In this document: in pieces, positions 23,501-33,617 of the stretch
Layout: every line of letters starts with the position of its first letter
How positions within the stretch are numbered: position 1 is the stretch's first letter
Assembly (NCBI RefSeq): GCF_014633365.1
Contig: NC_068351.1
Span: 3,120,001 to 3,184,000, forward strand
DNA: 64,000 bases
Source of the DNA: Diospyros lotus
Taxonomy: Eukaryota > Streptophyta > Magnoliopsida > Ericales > Ebenaceae
Direction: 5' to 3'
The notes under the pieces: model-generated
Seen by the model: only the letters and a program-made list of their open reading frames with translations
Told to the model about the DNA's origin: nothing
The model's database searches: none
Made by a program: the position numbers and the translations under genes

Positions 23501-26500
23501 TTCTTAAAGAAGATGAGAACAATTTGGAGGCCTTATTACTACGTGGTCGTGCATACTATTATTTAGCTGATCATGATGTTGCTTCAAGGTTTGTCTGATG
23601 CCAGAGGTTGAGCTAATCTAACATCATCAAACCCTTCTCTGGGAGTGTTTTGTTGGGGGGGGGGGGGGGGTTGTGTGTGTGTTTTAGAAGAAAGAAACAG
23701 TAAAATATCAACACTTAATCCCACTAGTTGAGTTCCTAACATTTTTTAATCTTCTTCAGGCATTTCCAGAAAGGTCTACGTTCAGACCCAGAGCATACTG
23801 AGCTGAAGAAGGCATACTTTGGATTGAAAAATTTGCTGAAGAAGACTAAAAGTGTAAGCTTGATAAGCTTTTCTAGGTTTTCAATAAGGCCATCTATTTT
23901 ATGTTGTTATCATCTTCAGACCTTAATTTTCTTCATGTCTTTATTTTTTGAGTGCAGGCAGAAGACAATGCAAATAAGGGCAAACTGCGTCTTGCAGTGG
24001 AGGACTATAGAGCAGCCCTTGCACTGGATCCAAATCATCTTGCACATAATGTACAGCTGCATCTTGGTTTGTGTAACATCTTGGTTAAGCTTGGTAGGGG
24101 AAAGGATGCTGTAGATAGTTGCACAGAAGCACTTAACATCAATGGGGAACTTGTTGATGCTCTACATCAGGTTTCTTTTCTTGTTTCTTTCCTCCAGTGA
24201 ACTTCTAAAAGCAAATTTATAGGACTTTGTGTGCATTGAGATATGTGGAAATGGATTCAATTGAAAAGATGCCTTCTCTCTGAATGAGCATTTGTTGTTG
24301 AGGATCCTTACTGCTTTGAAGGTGTTTGACTGGAGAATATGTTTTTCAGAGGGGTGAAGCAAAACTTCTGATAGAAGATTGGGAGGGAGCTGTTGCAGAT
24401 CTAAAAGCTGCAGCTGAAAATTCACCTCAGGTATGAAATGTGACCATAATCTGCAGCAAAAAACTTCTAATTTATGATTTGAAAACATAATTTGGAGAAT
24501 TCTTCAGTTGCCTCTCCTCTGCTTATTTTCTACCTGATGGTCCTTATGATCTGTGACCATGAACTGCTCTACGGTCTGATTATCAGGAATTTAGATGACC
24601 AGCATGTTCATTCTCATTAGTTTCTGGTTGTTTCTCTTGTTTTTTTTCAGATAGAACGAGTGGGTTGGGCGTAGCTTTGTTGTTTTCTTCAATTTTCTTC
24701 TTTTTTTTTTTTTTTTTAAATCTATTAGTGAGCTTTGGGTTTGATTTGAAGTATTATTAAATGAGGCTTCATGATCACTGGTTTACTAGCTTGCACGAGG
24801 GGATTAATGAACATTCTCTTGAATGCGCACACCAAGACTGGGCGAGGGTTACCTATTCCTCACTGCTCATTTTCTTTTTGTCATTTTGTGTAGCATGATA
24901 AGACCTTTCCTCTGCTTATTGCTTTTCCATCCATATCCTATTGTATTTTGATTGGTAGCATTTTTAGAGAAGATCAAAATAATTGTTACTTGGTTAGTTT
25001 ACTAAGGGCTCTGATTCTTGTTATATTTTTATTGATCTGAAATGATAAAGCATCGAGGCAATTGTTACTCATGTCAAGTTGGGTAACGTGAATATTCTGC
25101 TAGCTGCATCTATGATATTCTTGACATGTTGTATGAGCCAGCTTGATCTGATTGTATTATTTTCTACTAAGCTTCTTTGTAATAATGCTTTCACTATTCT
25201 TTGTCTTGGAGGGGCAGAACGAGTTAAGCAATATGTCTGATGCAAGACAGTCTTAAGATGGGGGAACCAAAATTTCTATTGCGTGTGGGCCTAACAACAA
25301 AAACAACAACCACAAGCCTTAATCCTACTAGGTGGGGTTGGTTACATGAATTTTTGACCTCCAACCATTTGTAGCCGTTGCCATATCCTCCACAAGGCCA
25401 TTATAGCCTATGTCATTTTTAAGTGTTTTTCATCAAAGTTTCTTTGGTCTTTTTCTTCTTCTTTTGCTCTAGATGTGTCTACCAGTCTTTTTTTCACATG
25501 TTCAAACCATTGTAATTATGCATGGCCTGAAAATGCAAAATAAGCTCATCATAATTTAGCAGTTGAAATTTTGTACTTGCAGTCATTTAGCTGCTGGTAT
25601 TGCTGAAAGAAATTAAAAATTTAGTGGTTTAATGTATGTGCCTGACTAGTTTATTTTTTTATATTTATTTCTTCTAAATCATAAACCTGTATGGTTTTGG
25701 AAGTAATACCTAATCTGCCTGCAGGATATGAATATTCGAGAAACATTGATGAGGGCTGAGAAATCTTTGAAATTGAGCCAACGCAAGGATTGGTATAAGA
25801 TTTTAGGAATTTCAAAGACTGCATCAGTATCAGATATTAAAAAGGCTTACAAGAGACTGGCTTTGCAGTGGCACCCTGATAAGAATGTTGACAACAGAGA
25901 AGAGGCAGAGGCCAAATTCCGAGAAATAGCCGCTGCATATGAGGTTTGATAAATTTAGTTCCTTTGATCTGTGTTTCCTAACAATTTGTTCTTGCTCACA
26001 TGCTGTTTGCGATCTGAGGTTGCACATACATTTTATGTTTAAGTCACAAAAGTTTCTTTGGTATTCAAGATTTGTTAGTCCACCAAAAATTTGTTACTTT
26101 ATCCCAGTCTGTCTGCTTACTTGAAGTCATAAAGCTAGTGAGCTAACATATCACTCCCAGTCATAAGCAGAACCTAAGCTTTAGCAGAATAAAATATATC
26201 CCCTTTTGTTTAAGGTTTCTTACTCCTTGCACTCCATGAGGTTTTGGAATTTACAGTGACCTCTATTTTTGACTATAGTTGCAAATGTCCTCTCCTTAAG
26301 CCTTTGTTTGGGAGATGGGTGGGGTGGACGGAACAATAGATAACAGAATGGAATATAAGGGTAAGGAAAGCACTATAAAGTTTGTTACCCTCTCACTGTT
26401 TGAGAAGAATAAAATGTAAATGAGCGTAATATAACTTATTTTATTTGGATGTAGAATGGAAGAGGACGGAATGGTAAAAAGGGGAAAATTAAGTTACTAT

Positions 26501-27838
26501 TATTCCCCCAATTCACTTTTAAAAGAGATATACAAAAATTGTTATAAATATCAAATCATTAGAACAATATTTAAAAATTAAAGTAATAATATGTACATAT
26601 GAATGGAAGGTACAAAAATTGTTATAAATGTTGATGTGCAAACCTGTAAAATAACGTTCTCTAAGGGCAATGTTAATTTAGTTTAAAAATAATTATATGA
26701 TTTTTTTAGATTAAGGACAATATTAGATTTTTATAAAAAAAATAAGGATAATATAGTAAAAACAGTGAGAATATTTAAAAATGTTTTCTCTTCCCCCTCC
26801 TTACACCCTGAATCGGGGTGTAAGGAAAATAGAGTTACGGGAGGGGAAGGGAGTGTGTCAGTACCCTTCCCTCCCCTTCCATTCCATTATGAAACTCTCC
26901 CAAACAACATAAAGAGTCTTCCTTCCCTTCCCAAACACCTGGCTTTTCACTTTATAGTCTTTTGGTTTTGTCCTTGATTTTACTATTTTAGGATATGTTT
27001 ATCCAATTGGGTGGGGATTAGGTGAGGCCAGATGCACGAAAGACTTGTAAAGCACTGGAAACTATTCCAGTCTTTGTTTGAATTGTTTTGGTTCAGTTCC
27101 ATTATAGTATTTGTTCCGTATTGGGTTTAAAAATTAATCAATCTAACGATTTTGGTTTGTTTCAGTTAGGTTAAATTCTTAAACCATTTTCTAGACCCAA
27201 ACTGACCCAGATTGAGGTAGGTCGCTTGCATTACTATATATATAATTTATGTATCGTTTCTTACTTTTTCAAAATTGAGCAAATAATCTCATGTGTTGTG
27301 ACTTGGTCAATGTTTTATTTTGATAAAGTTTTTTTAAAAAATAACTTCAATTCATGAAAACATGGTTTGGTCACTTGGAATTGAACCCACATACTTGACA
27401 ACCAAACTGAACCAACTTGGATTGGATCCTCATCCAATTCCAACATTAGTCCAGTTTCCCCATTGTATGCATGCATGTTCTCTATTATTCAATTGTGCAA
27501 CAACAACAATAACAGCTCCATGCCTTAATCCCACGAGGTGGGGATAGTGTCAAATTATGCAATCAGGCATTTATCTTTAATGGTTTTTACACATGGTAAA
27601 ACCTTTGCTTCCTTAGCTGATATCCTTCTGATTGCTAAAAGTTTCATGCTTTACTGTCCTTTGACAGGTTCTTGGAGATGAAGAAAAACGAACCAGATAC
27701 GACAGAGGGGAAGACATTGAAGACATGGGTATGGGTGGTGGTGCTGGATTTAACCCCTTCGGTGGTGGGGGGCAGCAGTTCACATTTCACTTTGAAGGAG
27801 GGTTTCCTGGTGGTGGATTTGGTGGATTTCATTTCTGA
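20528..27838 (+). CDS. P58IPK: P58IPK-type TPR/J-domain co-chaperone (DNAJC3 homologue)
   Basis: This is a complete nine-exon gene encoding 478 residues, close to the usual plant length of about 480. Exons are 20528-20657, 22029-22194, 23115-23316, 23428-23588, 23760-23853, 23958-24170, 24350-24430, 25725-25943 and 27668-27838. The N terminus is a hydrophobic ER-targeting segment (about 10-44). Tandem TPR repeats follow (about 48-365; for example [18 protein letters not shown] and [14 protein letters not shown]). A J domain begins near 371 ([13 protein letters not shown]) with the Hsp70-activating HPD at 399-401. The tail is Gly/Phe-rich and ends in GFHF. Family members sit in the ER, bind unfolded clients and stimulate BiP. 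The last intron is large and holds a TIR element. Parts of that intron and of the 3' flank recur twice inside the FLA array. Confidence 0.95.
23655..23670 (+). repeat. 16-base G run in a P58IPK intron
   Basis: A homopolymer of G followed by (TG)n lies between exons 4 and 5. Its length may be affected by sequencing error. Confidence 0.8.
25290..25520 (-). mobile_element. Antisense LINE 3' fragment in P58IPK intron 7
   Basis: The plus strand reads 'aacaacaaccacaagcct', then 'taatcctactaggtggggtt', then 'ttacatgaat' and a stretch like 'ccatatcctccacaaggcc'. Reversed, this is the 3' end and terminal coding part of the plant LINE family also seen at 590-1525, including its TTG-rich tail. It is a short dead copy. 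Confidence 0.6.
26301..26914. mobile_element. TIR-bearing MITE-like element in P58IPK intron 8
   Basis: Left TTGTTTGGGAGA and right TCTCCCAAACAA form inverted ends, with 'ggacggaatgg' and 'cccttccattccatt' patches as further inverted matches nearby. No TSD was convincing. The interior is AT-rich and non-coding. The superfamily is not assigned. Confidence 0.5.
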
Positions 27839-28590
27839 GCTTCGTCCTGTAGCTGAGTTCAGCATTCGTAATATTCAGAAAGGTGGTCAAGAGGGCTGCT
27901 GTTTTCTATAATTGCAGGACACGCTTATTTGACTCTATATGTCGGGTTCGTGGTGGTGAAACTGTTGCAGGCCAGATTATTGCTACAAGAAAGTCATGAC
28001 TATTTGAAGAGGTTTTGCTGTGGAATGAGAGAATTCATTGTATACAACTCATTTGAAAATGGGATTTATCACCATTCAACTTTTGTAATAGGTTTTTCTG
28101 GACCCCAGTAGGCGTTGGGATCGAATTGAGTTATACCAAATTTTATTTTGTGTCAAATGAAAAGCTATTTAGAAGATTTCACAATTAGCTATTTCTTCTA
28201 TTGCCCCTTTCCTTCTTACCAATCTACTAAGCTGAATGTCACAAAAAATAAGCTTGATGCCTGGCTACAATCAGAACAACCATGCAGGAAGAGAGAAAAC
28301 ATGCCCGAGTTGCTGTGTGTTCTTATTGATAGCAGCAAAAAGAGAAGGGGAAGAAAAGAGAAGGGACGCCCACTTTGTTGGCTTCTTTGGACGCCTTCGG
28401 GCTTCAGCTGAACTTCTATTTCATCGTGCAGTATGGATTAAACTGGGGTGTTTGTGAGAATGAGAAACAGTTAGGTAGGTTGTTCTGTAAAAGAATTGGG
28501 TCTTCATTGAGTGGGGTGAGATGGGAATTTGGAGGTGACTAGTGCGTGTGGTTAGGTGAAAGGATGAGCCGAAGAGTTGTGCGCTTTGAA
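27160..28590. repeat. Source segment of the P58IPK-derived relics in the FLA array
   Basis: Two stretches recur in order at 32645-33617 and at 40640-42900: 27160-27636 (end of intron 8) and about 28078-28590 (3' flank). The terminal exon and early 3' UTR between them (about 27637-28077) are absent from both copies. Anchors include 'gaacccacata', 'ctgaaccaacttgg', 'gcttccttagc', 'ccttctgattgctaaaa' and 'agctatttcttc'. Confidence 0.75.
28421..28590 (-). pseudogene. Probable FLA promoter/leader relic, unit 1
   Basis: On the plus strand 'cattgagtggggtgagatgg' matches 'attgtgtggggtaagatgg' of the type-A FLA promoters, and 'cagttaggtaggttg' resembles the nearby AC-element region. Equivalent relics occur near 33470-33570 and 42765-42870. 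No FLA coding sequence follows, so this may be the remains of a lost third FLA or a displaced promoter piece. Confidence 0.4.
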
Positions 28591-29099
28591 ACCCCATTAA
28601 TTCATGAATTTGGCATACCAATCCTGATGAGCTGTTCTGCTCCTCTGTGGTGATCTTTCTTTTCAATCACGTCCTTCGCCAACACCTCACTGCTTAGCCT
28701 ATCTTGTGCCTGATGTTTCTCTTGGAGGTTCTTTCTTGCATCATAGTCATGTTAGAAAGAATGTCAATGGTTTTAGGGTCAAGCAAAGCACCACTTGGAT
28801 TCCAATTCCCTTGGGAGCTAGATCTGCAACCATTCACTCACCAAGTGATTTTTGTCTTTTAGATAAGAGAGTAATCTATCTGCGTCTGTAGATTCTTAAA
28901 AAGTTGCTTTTCATGATTGCTGGCTGAAATTTCCATCAAAAGATTCAACCAGAATGAGCCTGGTACCAAGTGAATGAAATAGCCAGGGGAGAGAGTAACA
29001 GAGGGGCACCGGTTTTGCTCAAAAAAATTATTCATTCAATGAACACATAGCAGTAGCAGAAAGCCTCTTGTCTCGAAGGATAAAAAAAAAAAAAAAAAA

Positions 29100-29909
29100 T
29101 CAAACACACAAATTCAGGGCTGCAACAAAAGAGCTTAGAAAGGTCACTGCACTCAGAGCATGGTGAATCACTGGCATTGCACCAGAAGCTTGAACTGAGG
29201 CATCGGCAGTGGACACTGGAGTAGATGGGGACTCTTTCACAGGCTTTGATGGTGCTGGAGCAGGCGCAGGCGATGGAGTTACGAAGAAGCGCCTTGGAAG
29301 GAGAACCTGGTCCACCGCATATACTGCTAGGTGCCCATTGGTATAAACTGTGTTGGATACTGTTGTATTCACAAATCCACTTGTTAAATTCACCTGGCTC
29401 CCCGATATGGTTACGTTTAGCGGGTACTCAACTTTAGTACCGGCCTCTGTGCTCACCGGGTTGCTCACGGTTTGGAACTCGGGGAGGGAAAAGTACGAAG
29501 ATATGAGATGGAATTTAACGAGCTGGGACTTTTGGTCATCATTGTATGCGTTCAGAGCGCCTGCTGAGAGGTTACCAAAGGCATAATCATCAGGGGCGAA
29601 TACAGTGAGGCCTTGGCTTGATGTGTTGAGCTGCGTGTAAATGTCGCTGTCCATCTTCGTGCTCCTTAGAAGGCGAATGAAGGTAGTGAAGTGGCCAGCC
29701 TTCTCAAGGATTGCAGTGATGTTAGGTGGACCTGATGATGCTGGACCTGGTGCCATAGACTGAACCACTGGGGGAGGCAGAGCGACAGGAGCCTGTGCCG
29801 GTGGGGGAGCTGCCGGAGCCTGTGCGGGAGGCTGAGAAAGAGCAGTGGAGCAGCAGAGGAAGATTAGTAGTAGTTGTAATGGTGAGAAAAGTTGCTTCAC
29901 CATCTTCAT
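29100..29909 (-). CDS. FLA: Fasciclin-like arabinogalactan protein A1 (FLA11/12 type)
   Basis: This is an intronless, secreted cell-wall glycoprotein gene of 269 residues. A signal peptide (about 1-25, ending TALSQ) is followed by an Ala/Pro-rich AGP region (PPAQAPAAPPPAQAP). One fasciclin domain has H1 (GLTVFAPDDYAF), the [YF]H motif (LVKFHLISSYF) and H2 (HLAVYAVDQVLLP). A second AGP stretch (TPSPAPAPAPSKP) precedes a hydrophobic C-terminal GPI signal. Several N-glycosylation sequons are present (NITA, NTSS, NLSA, NVTI, NLTS). Single-domain FLAs of this class act in secondary walls of xylem and fibres. Met1 could start at 29909, but paralogues A2 and A3 have GTG there, so Met3 at 29903 may be the conserved start. 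It is the first gene of the array. Confidence 0.93.
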   Translation of the reverse strand: MKMVKQLFSPLQLLLIFLCCSTALSQPPAQAPAAPPPAQAPVALPPPVVQSMAPGPASSGPPNITAILEKAGHFTTFIRLLRSTKMDSDIYTQLNTSSQGLTVFAPDDYAFGNLSAGALNAYNDDQKSQLVKFHLISSYFSLPEFQTVSNPVSTEAGTKVEYPLNVTISGSQVNLTSGFVNTTVSNTVYTNGHLAVYAVDQVLLPRRFFVTPSPAPAPAPSKPVKESPSTPVSTADASVQASGAMPVIHHALSAVTFLSSFVAALNLCV

Positions 29910-30005
29910 GGAATTTTTTTTTTTTTTGAATATTGTGGGCTGAACAAAAGCTTAATTTGAAGTGAAACTGAATGGTTGTGTGGGATATGCTGCACTGGAG
30001 TTGGG

Positions 30006-30050
30006 TTTTTATTGTGTGGGGTAAGATGGGAAGTGAATGTAAAGTTAGGT
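30006..30050 (-). promoter_or_regulatory. FLA A1 promoter: AC element and TATA-like box
   Basis: On the minus strand ACCTAAC (30044-30050) matches the AC-III / secondary-wall MYB consensus. A TATA-like AATAAAAA lies at 30006-30013, about 100 bp before the start codon. Both are inferred sites. Confidence 0.5.
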
Positions 30051-30446
30051 AAAAAAGTTTCTCTTATATGTTGGCAAGAGAAATTCATGCCATAGCTATC
30101 TGTTTAAGGTAGAGAGAAAAGAGAGAAGTGAGGTGTTGATGGTGCTGAAGCTGCTACTGCTTTGCTTCAGAATTGGGGGAAAACAGCAGAGAGTCTGTTG
30201 ATTGAGCTTTTGTGGATACAGTTGAATGATCTCTATTTTGTAGTGCTTTCTACAGCCTCAAGAAGAAATCTTTTCCTTCAAAATATGGGTTAAAGTATCA
30301 GATCAATTTGATGGTGACCAAGAACTTGCTAGGATTAATCAGTTTGGACACTTTATTCATCTAATTACAGCATAAGCTGAGCAATGGAACATCGCCAATT
30401 TCACGCCAACTTTAGTAATCATTGCAAATTGGAACTCAGTTTCTTG

Positions 30447-30616
30447 GGATTACCGCCCTTGCGCGATCACTTATCACTTGTGTTCTTGATTTCGACAGAA
30501 AAGTTAAATCGTAGGCGAGTTTTTGGCCCTTGCTTAGGCCGAGTATCAAACTCATGACCTATTGGTACTAACCTTATCGTATCACTTGTCCGTCACTTGA
30601 ACTATGCTCTAGGGAC
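30447..30616 (-). mobile_element. tRNA-derived SINE in the A1-B1 spacer
   Basis: A 170-bp insert is flanked by a perfect 20-bp direct repeat, AATTGGAACTCAGTTTCTTG (30427-30446 and 30617-30636). The A2-B2 and A3-B3 spacers have the uninterrupted site ('gaattggaactttg'). On the minus strand a box-A-like 'agttcaagtgacgg' and a box-B-like 'gagtttgatactcg' lie at tRNA-like spacing near the 5' end. There is no poly-A tail. Confidence 0.7.
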
Positions 30617-31491
30617 AATTGGAACTCAGTTTCTTGATTTAGTAAGATCTTAATCTAAATCAAGGGAAAAAATAGTGACATTTTCTTAATTCTGTAAGTT
30701 GTATGAGTTGACAAAATGAAGCAGAACAGCATCCATTATTTGATATTGGTTGTTTTGATTATTCCTTGCAATTTTAAGTTTCCCAGGAGACCGAAATAGA
30801 TCGCTGGCTTCTGTTTGAGAAGATGGAGTTTGTTTGTTCACATGACGAAGGAAGGACATATTGTGCTCCGCATTAATGAAGACTTAGCACACAAGAGAGT
30901 TTTCTAGGATTTCATAATTCATTGGGCATGGTTGAATAATTCATTGGACCGAGTTGGCTACAGTGCAAAAGGTTAACTAGATGAAGCAACTATTATATGA
31001 TTCATATCATGGGCTGCAAATAGGCGGCTAAGGGAATTATGATGCACAAATTAGACTTCTACTCTTCTTATTTTTTGCTGATAAAATTAAGCAATTCTTA
31101 TGTTTTAAGTTTGGATTCTGCAAACTGAAGTCTTGCATTTCGATTATATCAGAAAGGTTCTGCTAACAAATTTGCATAGTAAGTGGTTTTGGAAACATGT
31201 AGTCGCCAAGTGATCAATTGAATGAGATGAGTTGCCAATCCGCACAAGAATGCTCTTATCTTGTTTGTTGTCGAAATTTATCCATTAAATCCAGCAGGTT
31301 AAAGGAAAGAACTAACTTTATGGACTTTCATTTTTTGCAGCATAACAAGAAGCAAGATCAATTGGTCTCAGTTCTGGCCATGATTTTGGAAAGAGAGATA
31401 AGAGAGTTTACTCAGAAAATATCAACTTGATACAAGTGAAAACAGTACATTATAGAAGACGAGGCACAATCAATATCAAACAGCAAGCCAC

Positions 31492-32379
31492 TCAAGGGAA
31501 TAAAGATAAGGCTGCAATAAGAAAGCCAGCAAAAAGGATTGCATTCAGGGCATTGTGAATCTCTGGCATTGCACCGGAAGCCTGAGCTGAGGCATCTGCA
31601 GTGGACACTGGAGGCGGTTGATCCGTTTTATCGGGCTTGGAAGGTGCAGATGCAGATGCAGATTCAGATGAAGATGAAGATGCAGATGTAGATGCAGTTG
31701 CAGTTGAAGGCGCCGATTTAGGTGATGGAGCTCCTGAAAAATTTAATGGAAGCAGCACCTTATCCACCTGATATACGGCTAGCTGGCCATCAGAATAAAT
31801 TGTGCTGGATACTGTTGTATTAACCAGTCCAGTTGTTAACTTCACGTCATTCCCTGATACCGTTACATTTAGCGGGTATTCGCCAGTACTCCCAGCCTCT
31901 GTGTTCACGGGGTTGCTCACAGTTTGGAACTCAGGTTGGGAAAGGAAGGAAGAGATGAGATGCAATTTTATGAGCCGGGCCTTCTGCTCGTTGTTGAATG
32001 AGTTTAGAGAACCTGCTGAGAGCTTGGAAAAGGCCTTATCAGTTGGGGCAAATACGGTTAGGCCTTGGCTTGAGTCGTTGAGCTGTGAGGTAATCACACT
32101 ATCCATGTTTGTGGTCTTGAGTAGGCGAATTAAGGTGGAGAAGTGAGCGGGCTTCTCAAGGATTGCAGTGATGTTTGGCGGACCTGATGGTGCTGGACCT
32201 GGCGCCAGTGGAGCTTTAGGTGGAGGCTGAGCTACTGGAGCTTGCGGTGGAGGCTGAACAACGGGAGGTTGTGCTGGAGGCTGCACAACAGGAGCTTGTG
32301 CTGGAGACTGAGCAAAACTCGTGGGGAAGCAGAGAAAGATCATTAAGAGTGGTAACACAGAGAAAATTTGATTCAACAT
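31492..32379 (-). CDS. FLA: Fasciclin-like arabinogalactan protein B1 (FLA11/12 type)
   Basis: This intronless gene encodes 295 residues and is the first of the B subtype. The signal peptide (MLNQIFSVLPLLMIF... to about 23) is followed by the longest AGP region of the array (repeats of QAPVVQPPAQPP type), then one fasciclin domain with H1 (GLTVFAPTDKAF), a LIKLHLISSF motif and H2 (QLAVYQVDKVLLP). A Ser/Ala/Pro-rich linker (TASTSASSSSSESASAS) and a GPI signal (FAGFLIAALSLF) close it. It differs from type A by DKAF for DYAF and by the Ser-rich linker. It lies about 1.6 kb upstream of A1 in transcription order. The role in the wall is inferred from the family. Confidence 0.93.
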   Translation of the reverse strand: MLNQIFSVLPLLMIFLCFPTSFAQSPAQAPVVQPPAQPPVVQPPPQAPVAQPPPKAPLAPGPAPSGPPNITAILEKPAHFSTLIRLLKTTNMDSVITSQLNDSSQGLTVFAPTDKAFSKLSAGSLNSFNNEQKARLIKLHLISSFLSQPEFQTVSNPVNTEAGSTGEYPLNVTVSGNDVKLTTGLVNTTVSSTIYSDGQLAVYQVDKVLLPLNFSGAPSPKSAPSTATASTSASSSSSESASASAPSKPDKTDQPPPVSTADASAQASGAMPEIHNALNAILFAGFLIAALSLFP

Positions 32380-32480
32380 GTTTTTGGACTTTCTTCAGGT
32401 ATGTGTAGAATGGGAAGAAGTACTGCTTTAAGATGAAAATGGAGAAGAGTTGTGTGGGAAATGTGGTAAGGGAATTCGGC

Positions 32481-32522
32481 TTTTATGGAGCGAAGTGAGT
32501 TTGAAGTTAGGTAAGACAGTTG
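32481..32522 (-). promoter_or_regulatory. FLA B1 promoter: AC element and TATA box
   Basis: ACCTAAC on the minus strand at 32516-32522 and CATAAAA at 32481-32487, about 105 bp upstream of the start codon. Confidence 0.5.
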
Positions 32523-32644
32523 CTTTTTATGGTAGCAAGATAAATTCATGGCGTATCCATCTCTGTAAGGTATAGAGAATAGAATACAGAGAAGTGAGGT
32601 GATGAACCATTTTCTAGCTGATTGAAGTTTTTGTGCACGGCTGC

Positions 32645-33617
32645 AAGTTCAGTTCGGTTCAATTCTAAGTTAAATCATCTTCAGGAACAAATTGGCCTGG
32701 ATTGAGGTTGTTTATCTGTTGATTCTTACTTGTTTGAAGTTTTGCAAGAATGCCATTTATGTCGTTATTTGTTCAATGTTTTATTTCAATAAAATTAGTA
32801 TAATCTCTACTCCTGAAAACACAGTTTGGGCTTAGAATTGAACCCACATACATACTAGAGTCCTGAACTGAACCAACTTGGTTTGGTTCCATCCCCACAC
32901 GGGTCCGGTTTCCCATTGTATGCATATATGTAGCAACAACAATTCCATGTCTTGGGTTTATTTTTAATGCGTTTTTCAGTTGGTAAAACGTTTGCTTCCT
33001 TAGCAGATACCCTTCTGATTGCTAAAATGATTATCGCCATTTAGCTTTTGCAATAACGACCCCACTAGGCCTTGGGATCCGACTGAGGTATATCGAATGG
33101 ACAGCAATTTAAAAGATTTTGGCTTTAGCTATTTCTTCCATTGCCCCTTTGCTTCTGGCAAGTCTACTGAGCACAATGTCACAATAAGCATAAACCCCAG
33201 AAAAGAAGCTTTTATGCCTGGCCACAATGAGCACAACTTTAGTAAATTCGTTTACATTACACTATTGGACAGAGCAGTGAGGTGTTACCATCCAGCTTGA
33301 AGAGAAAAAACATGCCGTAGAAGCTGTATGTTCTCATTTATAGCACAAAAAATTTAGAAATAAGGAATGAAAAGATTAAGAATGCCCAATTATGTGGCTT
33401 CTTTGGAGACTTCTGCTGAAATTTCTTTTCATTATGCAGTATGGATTAAACAACTGAATTGATAATGAAAAAGAGGATGGTTAGGTAGGTTGTTTTGTAA
33501 AATAAATAGATCCTCATTGAGTGAGGTGAGATGGGAATTTAGAAGTGATGAGTGTCTATTGTCAAGTCAAAAGATGTGTTCCGACTTTTTGAGAGTAACT
33601 GTCACTATTTAAAGAGC
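32645..33617. repeat. P58IPK intron/3'-flank relic 1 in the array
   Basis: Collinear with 27160-28590 but lacking the P58IPK terminal exon. The join lies near 33027-33040, where 'ccttctgattgctaaaatg' runs directly into 'cttttgcaataacgacccc'. It includes the FLA promoter-like relic near 33470-33570 and ends at the insertion point at 33617. Confidence 0.75.

Noticed and set aside
31802..32146. 114-codon plus-strand frame opposite FLA B1, repeated opposite B2 and B3
   Set aside because: Antisense shadow of the conserved fasciclin domain; the conservation follows the sense-strand protein.
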